Shown piece after piece: positions 56,641 through 64,000 of a stretch of DNA of 64,000 nucleotides (positions are counted from its first letter, which is position 1; each line of letters begins with the position of its first letter). The notes under the pieces are model-generated. The model had not been told where the DNA came from. It made no database searches and worked only from the letters and a program-made list of their open reading frames with translations. A program made the position numbers and the translations under genes. This DNA is from Thauera butanivorans NBRC 103042 (lineage in GTDB: Bacteria > Pseudomonadota > Gammaproteobacteria > Burkholderiales > Rhodocyclaceae), in NCBI RefSeq assembly GCF_001591165.1, contig NZ_BCUG01000019.1:1-64000 (forward strand), written 5' to 3'.

Positions 56641-58387
56641 TCTCCTGAAGCGTGTGATCCGGGCGGGCAAGCGAGGCCCACGCCTGTTCTATTGGGGTTT
56701 GTCACTGCGGGTAATGGAGCGCGTCTTCTCCATCGCCCCCTTCTTTCTCGCCTATGCCTGGTTCGATGAGCTGCTGCAGAAGAGCGGCACAGGCCTGGAG
56801 CTTGTGGAAACGATCGGCAACGATGACCGGATGGTGACGTACGGCGTGGCACTGGGCGTCCTACTGGCAGGGCAACTCGTGTTCTCCTACCTGGGCCAGC
56901 TGCGGAGCTTCACCGGGGCCTACGAACTCACCGGGTCCTACAGGGAAACGGTAATCGACCACGTGCGGCGCCTGCCTCTGGGATCCCTGCAACAGGAAAG
57001 CTCTGGACGCCTGGCCTCGGTGCTCACCGACGACGTCAACCGGGTGGAGAAGATCTTCACCCACCTGACGGCCGAATGGGTGGCCGCGGCGGCCGTGCCC
57101 TTGCTGTTCGTGATCGCCTTGCTCTGGATCGACTGGCGCCTGGCATTGAGCCTGGTCGTCACGCTGCCGCTGGCCGTTGCGGCGCTCAATGCGGCGCGCC
57201 GCTTCTTCCTCGCGCGCGCCGATCGCAAGCAGGAGCAGTTCCTGGAGGTGTCCGGCCTGCTGGTGGAGTTCGTCACCGGCATACGCACCCTGCGGCTGTT
57301 CAACCGCGCCGGAGCCTGGTGGGAGCGGCTGGACCGGCGCTTCGAGGCGATCCGCAACAGCAGCATGGGGGTCGAGGCCTGGGCCGGCGGTTCGGTGCAA
57401 CTCTATCGCCTCTGCCTGGAGCTGGGGTTGGTGGCGCTGCTGCTGTGCGGCGCCTGGCTGGCCAAGGGTGACGGGCTCGCGCCGCTGCACTGGCTCCTGT
57501 TCGCGATGGTCGCCTACAAGCTGCTCGATCCGCTGCTGGATGCCGCCGCCTTTCTCACGGAGCTGCGCGCCATGGCCCGGAGCGAGGCCCGCGTTCAGGC
57601 GCTGCTCGACCGCCCACCTCTCCCCGATTCGCCGAAACCTGCCGAGCCCGACGGGTTCGAGGTGGCCTTCGAGGGCGTCGGCTTTCGTTATGACGCCGGC
57701 GCCGAGTGGGTGCTCAGGGATGTCTCCTTCCGCGCACCCCAAGGCCGGATCGTCGCCGTGGTCGGTCCATCGGGCAGCGGCAAGAGCACCCTGCTCCACC
57801 TTCTGGCCCGCTTCTTCGATCCACAGGAGGGCCGGATCACCCTCGGTGGCGTCGAGCTCCGCGACCTGGGTCCGGACCGGCTCTACGACCACCTGAGCTT
57901 CGTTTTCCAGGACGTCCAGCTGTTCGACGGCAGCGTGCTGGAGAACGTGCGCATCGGCCGTCCAGACGCCACCGACGCCGACGTGATGGCCGCCTGCCGT
58001 GCCGCCTGGTGCGACGAGTTCATCCGGCAACTCCCACAGGGTTATGAAACCCCCATCGGCGAGAACGGCCAACGCCTCTCCGGCGGCCAGCGCCAGCGGC
58101 TCTCCATCGCGCGCGCCCTGCTGAAGGACGCCCCCGTGCTGCTGCTCGACGAGGCCACCGCCTCGGTCGATCCAGAAGCGCAGCATGAGATACAGGAGGC
58201 GATCTCGCGCCTGATCAAAGGGCGCACCGTCATCGTGATCGCCCATCGGCTGCACACCATCCAACACGCCGACCAGATACTGCTGCTCGCGCGGGGGCGG
58301 ATCATCGAGCGCGGCTCCCACGACGAACTCCTGCGGGCTGGAGAGCTGTATCGCGACATGTGGGACTTGCAGAACCTCTCGCGGTGA
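56624..58387 (+). CDS. ABC half-transporter, YbtQ/IrtB-like (siderophore import)
   Basis: A protein of 587 aa. An exporter-type transmembrane domain plus NBD: Walker A GPSGSGKSTLL, Q-loop VFQDVQLF, signature LSGGQRQRLSIARAL, Walker B VLLLDEATASVD, H-loop VIAHRLH. The start is the ATG after AAAGGAGGAG, 17 nt before the previous gene ends, so the two half-transporters are translationally linked and should form a heterodimer. The catalytic Glu is present in both NBDs. After this gene the siderophore locus ends. Confidence 0.9.
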   Translation: MRAFLDLLKRVIRAGKRGPRLFYWGLSLRVMERVFSIAPFFLAYAWFDELLQKSGTGLELVETIGNDDRMVTYGVALGVLLAGQLVFSYLGQLRSFTGAYELTGSYRETVIDHVRRLPLGSLQQESSGRLASVLTDDVNRVEKIFTHLTAEWVAAAAVPLLFVIALLWIDWRLALSLVVTLPLAVAALNAARRFFLARADRKQEQFLEVSGLLVEFVTGIRTLRLFNRAGAWWERLDRRFEAIRNSSMGVEAWAGGSVQLYRLCLELGLVALLLCGAWLAKGDGLAPLHWLLFAMVAYKLLDPLLDAAAFLTELRAMARSEARVQALLDRPPLPDSPKPAEPDGFEVAFEGVGFRYDAGAEWVLRDVSFRAPQGRIVAVVGPSGSGKSTLLHLLARFFDPQEGRITLGGVELRDLGPDRLYDHLSFVFQDVQLFDGSVLENVRIGRPDATDADVMAACRAAWCDEFIRQLPQGYETPIGENGQRLSGGQRQRLSIARALLKDAPVLLLDEATASVDPEAQHEIQEAISRLIKGRTVIVIAHRLHTIQHADQILLLARGRIIERGSHDELLRAGELYRDMWDLQNLSR

Positions 58388-58587
58388 ACCGCCTTTCCAG
58401 AGGGTGACAGAATGGTCGCCTGATCAGGGTCATCATCGCCCGCAGACCCCGTTGACAGCGCACTGGAGCGAATCCGGGAGCTCGCCAGTACTTCGCCAGT
58501 ACTCATTGTTTGCGGCACACGATCCGCCCACGGTTCAGCATCTCGACATCCGCTTGTGCTGCTGTGATGTCCGAACATAGATGACTG
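58388..58587. other. Interval downstream of the siderophore locus
   Basis: No coding pattern on either strand. It lies between the ABC genes and a LysR stub and is probably part of a scarred junction. Confidence 0.4.
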
Positions 58588-58731
58588 CACCAGCCGCGCG
58601 CCGACATCGGATTCCAGCTTCTTGATGGCGCGAGACAGCGGCGATTTCTCGATATGCAGTCGCTCGGCGGCCCGCCCGAAATACAGTTCTTCGGCAACCG
58701 TGATGAAGCAGCGAAGGTGGCGAAGGTTCAC
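58588..58731 (-). pseudogene. LysR-family regulator, N-terminal HTH stub
   Basis: About 48 residues from a GTG start match the LysR winged helix: NLRHLRCFITVAEELYFGRA then AERLHIEKSPLSRAIKKLE. After GARLV the reading becomes unrelated, so the effector domain is gone. It is a leftover that cannot act as a normal regulator, though a free HTH could be dominant-negative. Confidence 0.75.
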
Positions 58732-58949
58732 TCGAAACTCCCGGACACGAGCACTGAGCCGAACTGGCGTCACGCTCGAGTTGGTTGCCCCCTTCCCCGC
58801 CTCCAGTCGCCTCCTTCCGCAATCCGGCGCAGCTCAATGCAACAACACGCGTTCCGATCTCGCTCACCCCCCGGCATTGCAGACGACGAGCGTGACCGGC
58901 GTACCCAACACCGCTCGACACCAGGCGCAGCAGCACCGAAACGCCGCGG

Positions 58950-59750
58950 TCATCCGCCCAAAGTGCGCGCCGGTACGCCGACGACAGTCGCTAACGGTGG
59001 CACGCTTTTGAGGACGACACTGCCGGCCCCCACTGTGGCGCCGCGGCCAATCTCGATGTTTCCCAGGACCGTGGCATTCGCCGAGAGAAGAACGCCATCG
59101 CGAATCTTCGGATGACGATCGCCCCGGCCCTTCCCCGTGCCTCCCAGAGTCACGTGCTGGAGGATCGACACGTCGTCGCCGACCACTGCCGTTTCACCGA
59201 TGACAATGCCGGTGCCGTGGTCGATGAATACGCGACGCCCCATGGAGACCGCCGGGTGAATGTCGACACTGAACACCTCCGAGACTCGGCTCTGCACGAT
59301 CCGTGCCGCGGTGCGCCGCCCCTGGCTCCACAGCCAGTGTCCGACGCGGTGGCATTGCAGGGCATGAAAGCCCTTGTAGCAAAGGAACGGGGTCAAGATG
59401 TCTTCGGTTGCAGGATCTCGGGCGACGACCGCCACCAAGTCCTCCTGCGCCGTCGCATCACGGCCGGGGCAACCCACCTTTGCCTCGGCGAACAGCGTCT
59501 CCCACAGGCTCAATGGCAAGGTCGGATCGCACAGTTTGCGTGCCAGCAACCCGCTCAGAGCAGAGTAGAAATCCTGTTTCACAAGGATGATCTCGGTGAT
59601 GATCGCACGCAGCGCGGGGTCGGTTGCGTACGCATGCTTCGCCTCGCCGACCAACCGCTCCCACACCGCATCCGTCGCAGCATCGCACCGGAAATGCTCT
59701 TCGAGCCTGTCGAACGAAAGATCGAATCCGTGCGTCAATGCAGTTCCCAC
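58950..59750 (-). CDS. cysE: Serine O-acetyltransferase, short C-terminus
   Basis: A protein of 266 aa. It makes O-acetylserine for cysteine synthesis. The N-terminal helical SATase domain (EAKHAYATDPALRAIITE) precedes a left-handed hexapeptide beta-helix with the catalytic region DIHPAVSMGRRVFIDHGTGI and HVTLGGTGKGRGDRHPKI. The chain stops right after VPARTLGG, whereas typical CysE has a further tail that docks into CysK and shapes feedback control. It may be a tail-less variant. The gene stands isolated among mobile-element scars and has no sulfur-metabolism neighbours. Confidence 0.9.
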   Translation of the reverse strand: MGTALTHGFDLSFDRLEEHFRCDAATDAVWERLVGEAKHAYATDPALRAIITEIILVKQDFYSALSGLLARKLCDPTLPLSLWETLFAEAKVGCPGRDATAQEDLVAVVARDPATEDILTPFLCYKGFHALQCHRVGHWLWSQGRRTAARIVQSRVSEVFSVDIHPAVSMGRRVFIDHGTGIVIGETAVVGDDVSILQHVTLGGTGKGRGDRHPKIRDGVLLSANATVLGNIEIGRGATVGAGSVVLKSVPPLATVVGVPARTLGG

Positions 59751-60095
59751 CTGTCCTGATTCTGCGGCAGCAGCCTCGCCGACAACGGAAGGAGCTTATG
59801 GATGGAGTCGCCGGCACCGCCACCCGAAACGGGATGGAATCGCCCGAAGGCGGATATTCCTGTCAGCTTGAATCAGTCGTGACGGTTCACGGATCGAGAG
59901 GAGCGACACGTTCGCCCAACCTGGAGGTCGGAGACAACGAAAGCCGACAGCGCGCCCTGGACAGCGAGCCCACCCCGGCCACGGCGCACCCGCGGCGTCC
60001 AATGGCTACTACGCCGGCTCGGTCACCCTCGGAAGCAGCCGGTACGCCCGACTCACCTTCTTGCATCTCCAACAGAGTACCTTTCCAGACTTGGC
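59751..60095. other. Noncoding interval between cysE and the RES toxin gene
   Basis: About 345 bases, without a supported gene. Reading frames here lack ribosome sites and show no family motifs. Base composition is a little less GC-rich than the core genome. Confidence 0.4.
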
Positions 60096-60716
60096 TCACG
60101 GCAGGCCAACCGGGCCAGGATCAGGCTCCACACCGATGCGGTACTTTGCTACGAAACGCGGCCAGTCGACATGGTCAACCAAGTCGATATCCTCGAATAC
60201 CTTGACCTTCTCCTTGGCGCTTTCGAACAGAGCGATGCTCGTGGCAGGGTAGTTGTTGCGCGACGGATAAAGCACGCCGTCGAACAACGGCACATCATCG
60301 CTACCCAGCATCGCATGCACTTGGCCGGACACCTGCTGCGTGTGCGTGTAGCCACGACCAGCCAACTGCTCCAGATTCAAGCCGAAGTAGCCGGCCATCA
60401 CACCTTCGGCCGAGAGGTCGGCGAGGTTCAGATCCTCCAGCACACCGACCGCGCGCACCAGACGGCTCCGGACCTCTGCCAGAGCGATCGAACGCTTCGT
60501 GTCCTTGTCCCACTGGTGCTTGTGGAATACCGATTCCATCAATGCCGTGGGGAGGTCGCAGCCCAAGTAGAGCACGCCGTAGTCCCGGGCCAGCGCGTCG
60601 TAACGGTTGGTGCCGTCACGCCCGTAGTACAGCGGCTGGCCCCGATGGACGACGCGGCTCAAATGCTGGAGCAATGTACCTGCAGCGATTCGGAACCGCG
60701 GTAACACGATGCTCAC
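60096..60716 (-). CDS. RES-domain toxin of a RES/Xre toxin-antitoxin pair
   Basis: A protein of 206 aa. RES toxins resemble ADP-ribosyltransferases and degrade cellular NAD+. The family core is visible: an Arg in the RxxxxxG-like N-terminal segment (RVVHRGQPLYYGRDGTNRYD), YGVLYLGCDLPTALMESVFH with Glu, and the later DGVLYPSRNNYPATSIALFE containing the Arg-Ser motif. The partner antitoxin is encoded 12 nt upstream on the same strand. The cassette sits in island-like DNA, which suits a stabilising role. Confidence 0.88.
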   Translation of the reverse strand: MSIVLPRFRIAAGTLLQHLSRVVHRGQPLYYGRDGTNRYDALARDYGVLYLGCDLPTALMESVFHKHQWDKDTKRSIALAEVRSRLVRAVGVLEDLNLADLSAEGVMAGYFGLNLEQLAGRGYTHTQQVSGQVHAMLGSDDVPLFDGVLYPSRNNYPATSIALFESAKEKVKVFEDIDLVDHVDWPRFVAKYRIGVEPDPGPVGLP

Positions 60717-60728
60717 GCCAGCCCCGAC

Positions 60729-61364
60729 TCAACGCATGCCCAGCGCATTGAATACCGCCCTGGCCACCTCGTCTACCGAATCGGCAGTCACGGCTTCGAC
60801 CGGCGAACGTCCGCCCAGGCCTTCGAGCGGTTCGGAAAGGGCGCGGTACAGCGTCCAGTTGTCGACCTCGGCCGCCCCTTGCAGCACGGTCTGCGTCAAG
60901 TGTCGCTTCACGGGATCGAGTTGCCAGTCGGGCAGCTTCTGGCCGCGAGGTCCCACGTTCAGTGCCAGCAACCGGCGTGCGTCGATGTCCTTGTAGATCT
61001 GCTGGCGCGACTTGTTTGCCAGCCGGGCAAATTCGGGCAGCGGCAGGTTGTGCGGCCGATCGAAGGCTTCCAGCAACGCGGCGCGACCGCGCTGGATGTC
61101 GGTCTCGCCCGGCACCCAACGAGTGTCGGCGCGTAGCGTGGCCGCCTTGCGCGCCAGGGCCTGCTCAGTCGTTTCCGCCCCCAGCGGCAGGTCCAGGGAA
61201 GGCGGAAGCTCCACTGCTTCCACACGTTCATGCATGAACTCCTGCAGTTCGGCCGCAAAGGCCCGGGCATCCCGGATTTCGACGCTGGTGGAGAAGCGGC
61301 GCACGACATCATCCACGGTGATGGGTGGCAGGTGATCGGCGATGAATTCAAGGGTCTTGGGCAT
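60729..61364 (-). CDS. Xre/MbcA/ParS-type antitoxin for the RES toxin
   Basis: A protein of 211 aa. An N-terminal half of unknown fold precedes an HTH-like segment (LPEFARLANKSRQQIYKDID). The ParS/MbcA toxin-binding C-terminus follows, with NWTLYRALSEPLEGLGGRSP and VARAVFNALGM. It is the first gene of the operon and presumably represses it. The ATG at 61364 begins MPKTLEFIADHL; longer in-frame sequence lacks a ribosome site. An antitoxin of 211 aa is longer than most in this family (about 150). Confidence 0.82.
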   Translation of the reverse strand: MPKTLEFIADHLPPITVDDVVRRFSTSVEIRDARAFAAELQEFMHERVEAVELPPSLDLPLGAETTEQALARKAATLRADTRWVPGETDIQRGRAALLEAFDRPHNLPLPEFARLANKSRQQIYKDIDARRLLALNVGPRGQKLPDWQLDPVKRHLTQTVLQGAAEVDNWTLYRALSEPLEGLGGRSPVEAVTADSVDEVARAVFNALGMR

Positions 61365-61695
61365 GGTCAACCCCCGCAGGCTTGATTGAAACACAAGCAC
61401 TTTATTCTCCCATGTCTCCTTTGTCAATTATGTAAACCATGCCTACATTCGCTCCATGGCGTGATCGCTTTGCACCGGCCGTTGATGGCGTCATGCACAG
61501 TAACCGGAGCGGCGGTCCAATCCGATCAGGGTCAGCCTCACATTGATAGTGGAGCCCTCCGCCAGCTTGCCCTATACCGCAACGGATTGAAGGCCAAAGG
61601 GTCGGGAAGGGGCAAGGGAACGGGGATCAAGGGGAAAGGCCCTACCCGAAAGGGCCAAAAGGCTCCCCGACCGGCCTTGTCATCTGGGGTTTGCC
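61365..61695. other. Interval between the RES/Xre operon and the relaxase remnant
   Basis: An AT-richer promoter-like stretch (61395-61450) faces the antitoxin gene. The rest is GC-rich leader sequence of the former relaxase gene with A/G-rich runs. No gene is supported. Confidence 0.4.
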
Positions 61696-62307
61696 ATGCT
61701 CCCGCTGTTCTGGCTCAAACGGATGCCACCCACCACCTCCACGCTGCCCACTCGCACGATAGAGCCCCAAAAAGGGCTGATGCGGCCGGAGCCGGCCTCA
61801 TCACTGCTGGCGACACCGCGCCGACAGAAGCTGCTGGAGGACATCTGGCAGCGCACCTCGCTGTCCCGCCGGCAGTTCGCCACGCTCTACCTCGCACCGC
61901 TGGAACGCTAGACCGAACTGGTCGTGCAGGCCGACCAGGCATCGGTCGCCCATCAACTCGGCGGCGCCCCTGCGAAGGCGATGGCCGCCCCGAAGCATGC
62001 ACTGCAGCGCAAGCTCCTCGACGGCCTGCGCTTCCTCCTGCGCGAGGAGTTCAAGTTGAACCAGCCGCAAGCCTCGGACGGCTGGCTGACCCAGGATGCC
62101 TTGTGGCTGGTCAGCAAAACGGTCTCCGACAAGCTGCGCGCCCACCTGCTGTCGCAGGGCATCGACGGCATCCCGTCGAACAACACGGCGGTGTTCAATG
62201 TGCTGCAGGATCACGGCATCGTGCAGCAGCACGATCCGCTCCCGTGGCCGTCGCTCCGACATCGTTCCAGCGGATCCGTTTTCCGGCTTGCTGGAGATGC
62301 TCGATGA
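61696..62307 (+). pseudogene. MOBH-type relaxase (TraI_2/DUF1528 family) remnant with nonsense codon and internal deletion
   Basis: The frame opens with a typical ICE relaxase N-terminus (SLLATPRRQKLLEDIWQRTS, then LSRRQFATLYLAPLER). A TAG at 61909-61911 stands where the family has Tyr (LERY-ELV). After it the same frame jumps to the family C-terminus: RKLLDGLRFLLREEFKLNQP, DGWLTQDALWLVSKTVSDKL, and LSQGIDGIPSNN. Several hundred residues with the HD-like relaxase core are missing. This is a dead conjugation gene from an integrative conjugative element. Confidence 0.78.
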
Positions 62308-62325
62308 GCAGCCCACATCGGCCGC

Positions 62326-62682
62326 GCCCCCCCGCCGCTTGGCTTCCTGCTCGGCATAGCTCAGTGGGTGAATGCCGCGCGCCACGAGCCAGCGCGCCGC
62401 CCTATGGGCGACGCGGGCATGTTCAAGAGAGACATCGGGATAGGCGCCGACAGTGAGGATCTGCTCCTTGCCCCCAAGGCGGTAGCGGTAGCGCCAGACC
62501 TTCGCACCCGTCGGCGGGACATAGAGGGTAAGCCCTCCCCCGTCGGCGAACTTGGTGGGCGCAGTGCCCGGCTTCGTGGCACGCACTTTTGCGGCGTTCA
62601 ATGCGCGGGTGAAGTCGTCCGAGGTCAGGCGGTTCTCTTCGGACAACTCGAGCAGGATGGCCAGCGGCGTGTGTGCGGACAT
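62326..62682 (-). pseudogene. P4-type integrase (DUF4102), N-terminal stub
   Basis: About 119 residues from ATG 62682: a short leader, then the arm-binding DUF4102 pattern TKFADGGGLTLYVPPTGAKV, WRYRYRLGGKEQILTVGAYP and DVSLEHARVAHRAARWLVAR. Homology ends at EAKRRGG and the catalytic domain is gone. It abuts the relaxase remnant tail to tail. Together these look like the two ends of an ICE fused by deletion. Confidence 0.8.
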
Positions 62683-62741
62683 GGCGGAATCCCTTCCGTT
62701 CTTTACCCACACGAGAGCCGGAATACAATGGACGAACAAAA

Positions 62742-62767
62742 ACGCCCCTGGAAAGACCCAAGGGCGT
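62742..62767. terminator. Bidirectional hairpin between the integrase stub and fliE
   Basis: ACGCCC (62742-62747) pairs with GGGCGT (62762-62767), with an inner TGG/CCA pair. On the minus strand it is followed by TTTTTGTTCG, on the plus strand by a T-rich tract (TTCTTTGTTTTT), so it may stop transcripts from both sides. It lies 65 nt after the fliE stop. Confidence 0.65.
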
Positions 62768-62802
62768 AATTCTTTGTTTTTCAGCTAATTACCGCGAAAC
62801 AC

Positions 62803-62827
62803 TGGACATCCATGGACCTCGCTGGAC
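62803..62827 (+). repeat. Three TGGAC repeats spaced exactly 10 bp apart
   Basis: TGGAC at 62803, 62813 and 62823, on one helix face, between the integrase stub and fliE. Such phased short repeats can be arm-type binding sites of tyrosine integrases. That is a guess from position. Confidence 0.4.
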
Positions 62828-62831
62828 GCCC

Positions 62832-63155
62832 TCAGACCGGCATGTTCATGATGTCCTGATACGCGGTGACCAAGCGGTTGCGCACCTGCACCATCTGCTG
62901 GAAGGACAGGTTGGCCTTCTGCAGGTTGACCATCACGTCCTGAAGATTGACGTTGGGGTCGCCGGCAGAGAACTCCTGCGCCATCTGGCGTGCTTCGGAC
63001 TGGGCCGCGCTGACGTCCTTGAGGGCGTTGTCGAGCACATCGGCGAAGTTGACGCCGCCCGCCGCGGGCGCAGCCGTTTCCACAGGCTTGTTCTGTGCAG
63101 CCTGGGATACCGAGCGCAGTTCGCTCAACATCTGGTCGATTCCACGGGTGTCCAT
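62832..63155 (-). CDS. fliE: Flagellar hook-basal body protein FliE
   Basis: A protein of 107 aa. FliE joins the MS ring to the rod. The conserved C-terminal half is clear: DPNVNLQDVMVNLQKANLSF and QQMVQVRNRLVTAYQDIMNM. No signal peptide, as it is exported by the flagellar type III system. Upstream on the same strand is a sigma-54 activator, the flrC-fliE order known from related bacteria. fliF, normally next, is not present: mobile-element scars follow instead. Confidence 0.95.
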   Translation of the reverse strand: MDTRGIDQMLSELRSVSQAAQNKPVETAAPAAGGVNFADVLDNALKDVSAAQSEARQMAQEFSAGDPNVNLQDVMVNLQKANLSFQQMVQVRNRLVTAYQDIMNMPV

Positions 63156-63297
63156 GCTCGCTCTCCGGTCCAGGTCTTCGGCCTTGTGATCTGTCTGCCG
63201 ATCTTCGGTTCCCCGGCCTGTGTCGCTCTGTTTGTCGCTGTTGACGTCAGTCTAGCAGAGCAAAGCCCGTGCCACCGCCATGCAGTTCGTCCACCGG

Positions 63298-64000
63298 CTA
63301 GACATCGTAGCCTTCGTCGCGGTACTGCTGCAGCTTGTAGCGCAAGGTTCGTTCCGAGATTCCCAGCTTTTCGACGGTTTTCTTGCGCGATCCGCCCAGT
63401 TCGCGCAGCGTGCCGAGGATGTGCTCGCGTTCGAGATCCTTCATGTTCGCCGGGCGAGCGGCCTGGGCAGTTGCAGCGACAGCCCCGGTCTGCGGCGGCA
63501 ACGGTTGGCTGGCGGCAAACATTGCCGCCGGCGCGGCAGGCGCCTTGCTGGGTGCCGCGGCAAAATCTGCCGCCGGAGCGATCTGCACCGCCGGCGCCGC
63601 AGCGGCGCCGTCCCAGTGCGGCAGGCACAGGCGCAGCGTCTCGGCGCCGACGGTGTCGCCGGGCGTCAGGATCAGCGCGCGCTGCAAGGTGTTCTCAAGT
63701 TCGCGCACGTTGCCCGGCCAGCCGTAGCTCGGCAGCAGGTTCTCGGCCTCGGGCGCCAGGCGGGTCTGGCGCTTGAGCCGCGCAGCGTGCTGGGAGAGGA
63801 AATGGCGTGCCAGCGGCACGATGTCGCCCGGCCGCTCGCGCAGCGCGGGAATCGCGATCGGGAAGACGTTGAGCCGGTAGTACAAGTCCTCGCGGAAGCG
63901 GCCCGCGGCGATCTCCTTCTGCATGTCGCGGTTACTGGTGGCCAGCACCCGGATGTCGAGCACCACCGGCTTCTTGCCGCCGACGCGTTCGACTTCGCGC
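63298..64000 (-). CDS. flrC: Sigma-54-dependent flagellar regulator (FlrC/FleR-like), N-terminus outside the window
   Basis: The visible 234 residues cover the end of the AAA+ domain and the DNA-binding domain. VRVLATSNRDM-type sensor 1, FREDLYYRLNVFPI and YGWPGNVRELENTLQRAL are hallmarks of NtrC-class activators. An Ala/Pro-rich linker leads to the Fis-like HTH KTVEKLGISERTLRYKLQQY. It would activate class III flagellar genes such as fliE downstream. The receiver and GAFTGA parts lie beyond position 64000. Assignment to FlrC rests on the fliE neighbour. Confidence 0.88.
   Translation of the reverse strand, partial: REVERVGGKKPVVLDIRVLATSNRDMQKEIAAGRFREDLYYRLNVFPIAIPALRERPGDIVPLARHFLSQHAARLKRQTRLAPEAENLLPSYGWPGNVRELENTLQRALILTPGDTVGAETLRLCLPHWDGAAAAPAVQIAPAADFAAAPSKAPAAPAAMFAASQPLPPQTGAVAATAQAARPANMKDLEREHILGTLRELGGSRKKTVEKLGISERTLRYKLQQYRDEGYDV

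Noticed and set aside
59624-60205. Plus-strand gene between cysE and the RES toxin
   Set aside because: Overlaps both neighbours in antisense and shows only Arg/Pro/Ser-rich low-complexity text.

Overview
This window is a very GC-rich chromosome segment from a betaproteobacterium. The gene families and their order (rnfBCDGE-nth, DUF1841, a PepSY/two-component set, an flrC-fliE flagellar edge) suggest Rhodocyclales (Thauera/Azoarcus-like). That placement is inference from gene content, not from a marker gene. No rRNA, tRNA or CRISPR array was recognised.

Layout. 1-5.1 kb: 3' part of an Rnf electron-transport operon (rnfB partial, C, D, G, E) running directly into nth. 5.2-8.1 kb: DUF1841 protein, then a PepSY protein with a PhoP/PhoQ-like two-component pair preceded by an 11-bp-phased direct repeat. 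8.3-13.9 kb: a complete five-gene dipeptide-type ABC importer. 14-16.4 kb: class V aminotransferase, a ParDE-type toxin-antitoxin pair and an integrase stub. 16.4-25.8 kb: a Cus-type Cu/Ag efflux region, with cusF-C-B-A leftward and cusR-cusS-DUF411 rightward from a shared control region containing a perfect GATTACA/TGTAATC operator. 25.8-29 kb: truncated Asp/Glu racemase, AlkA-type glycosylase, RlmN-like radical-SAM enzyme and diheme cytochrome c. 29.1-32.6 kb: MoxR ATPase, degenerate EAL-HDOD protein and CoxE-like VWA protein.

32.7-39.3 kb is the most interesting block. Two near-identical ModE-like operators precede a TonB-dependent receptor, a DUF2478 protein, a FecB/FecC/FecD-type importer and ModE itself. 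This looks like TonB-energised, ModE-controlled molybdate/tungstate (or metal-chelate) acquisition. 39.3-42.8 kb: Bcr/CflA MFS exporter and malate synthase G. 43-47 kb: a zinc-starvation module (Zur, perfect Zur box, COG0523 GTPase, zinc-independent L36, and a TonB receptor that appears frameshifted near its signal peptide).

47-58.4 kb: an iron-siderophore locus with two candidate Fur boxes. The TonB receptor, RhtX/FptX-like permease, AraC regulator, two ABC half-transporters and phosphopantetheinyl transferase look intact. The biosynthetic part is reduced to an acyl-AMP-ligase stub and a hydrolase/thioesterase tail, so the cell probably uses siderophores it can no longer make. 58.4-62.8 kb: scarred accessory DNA with a LysR stub, cysE, a RES/Xre toxin-antitoxin pair, a MOBH-type relaxase remnant and a P4-type integrase stub. 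62.8-64 kb: flagellar fliE and a sigma-54 activator (flrC-like) that runs off the window.
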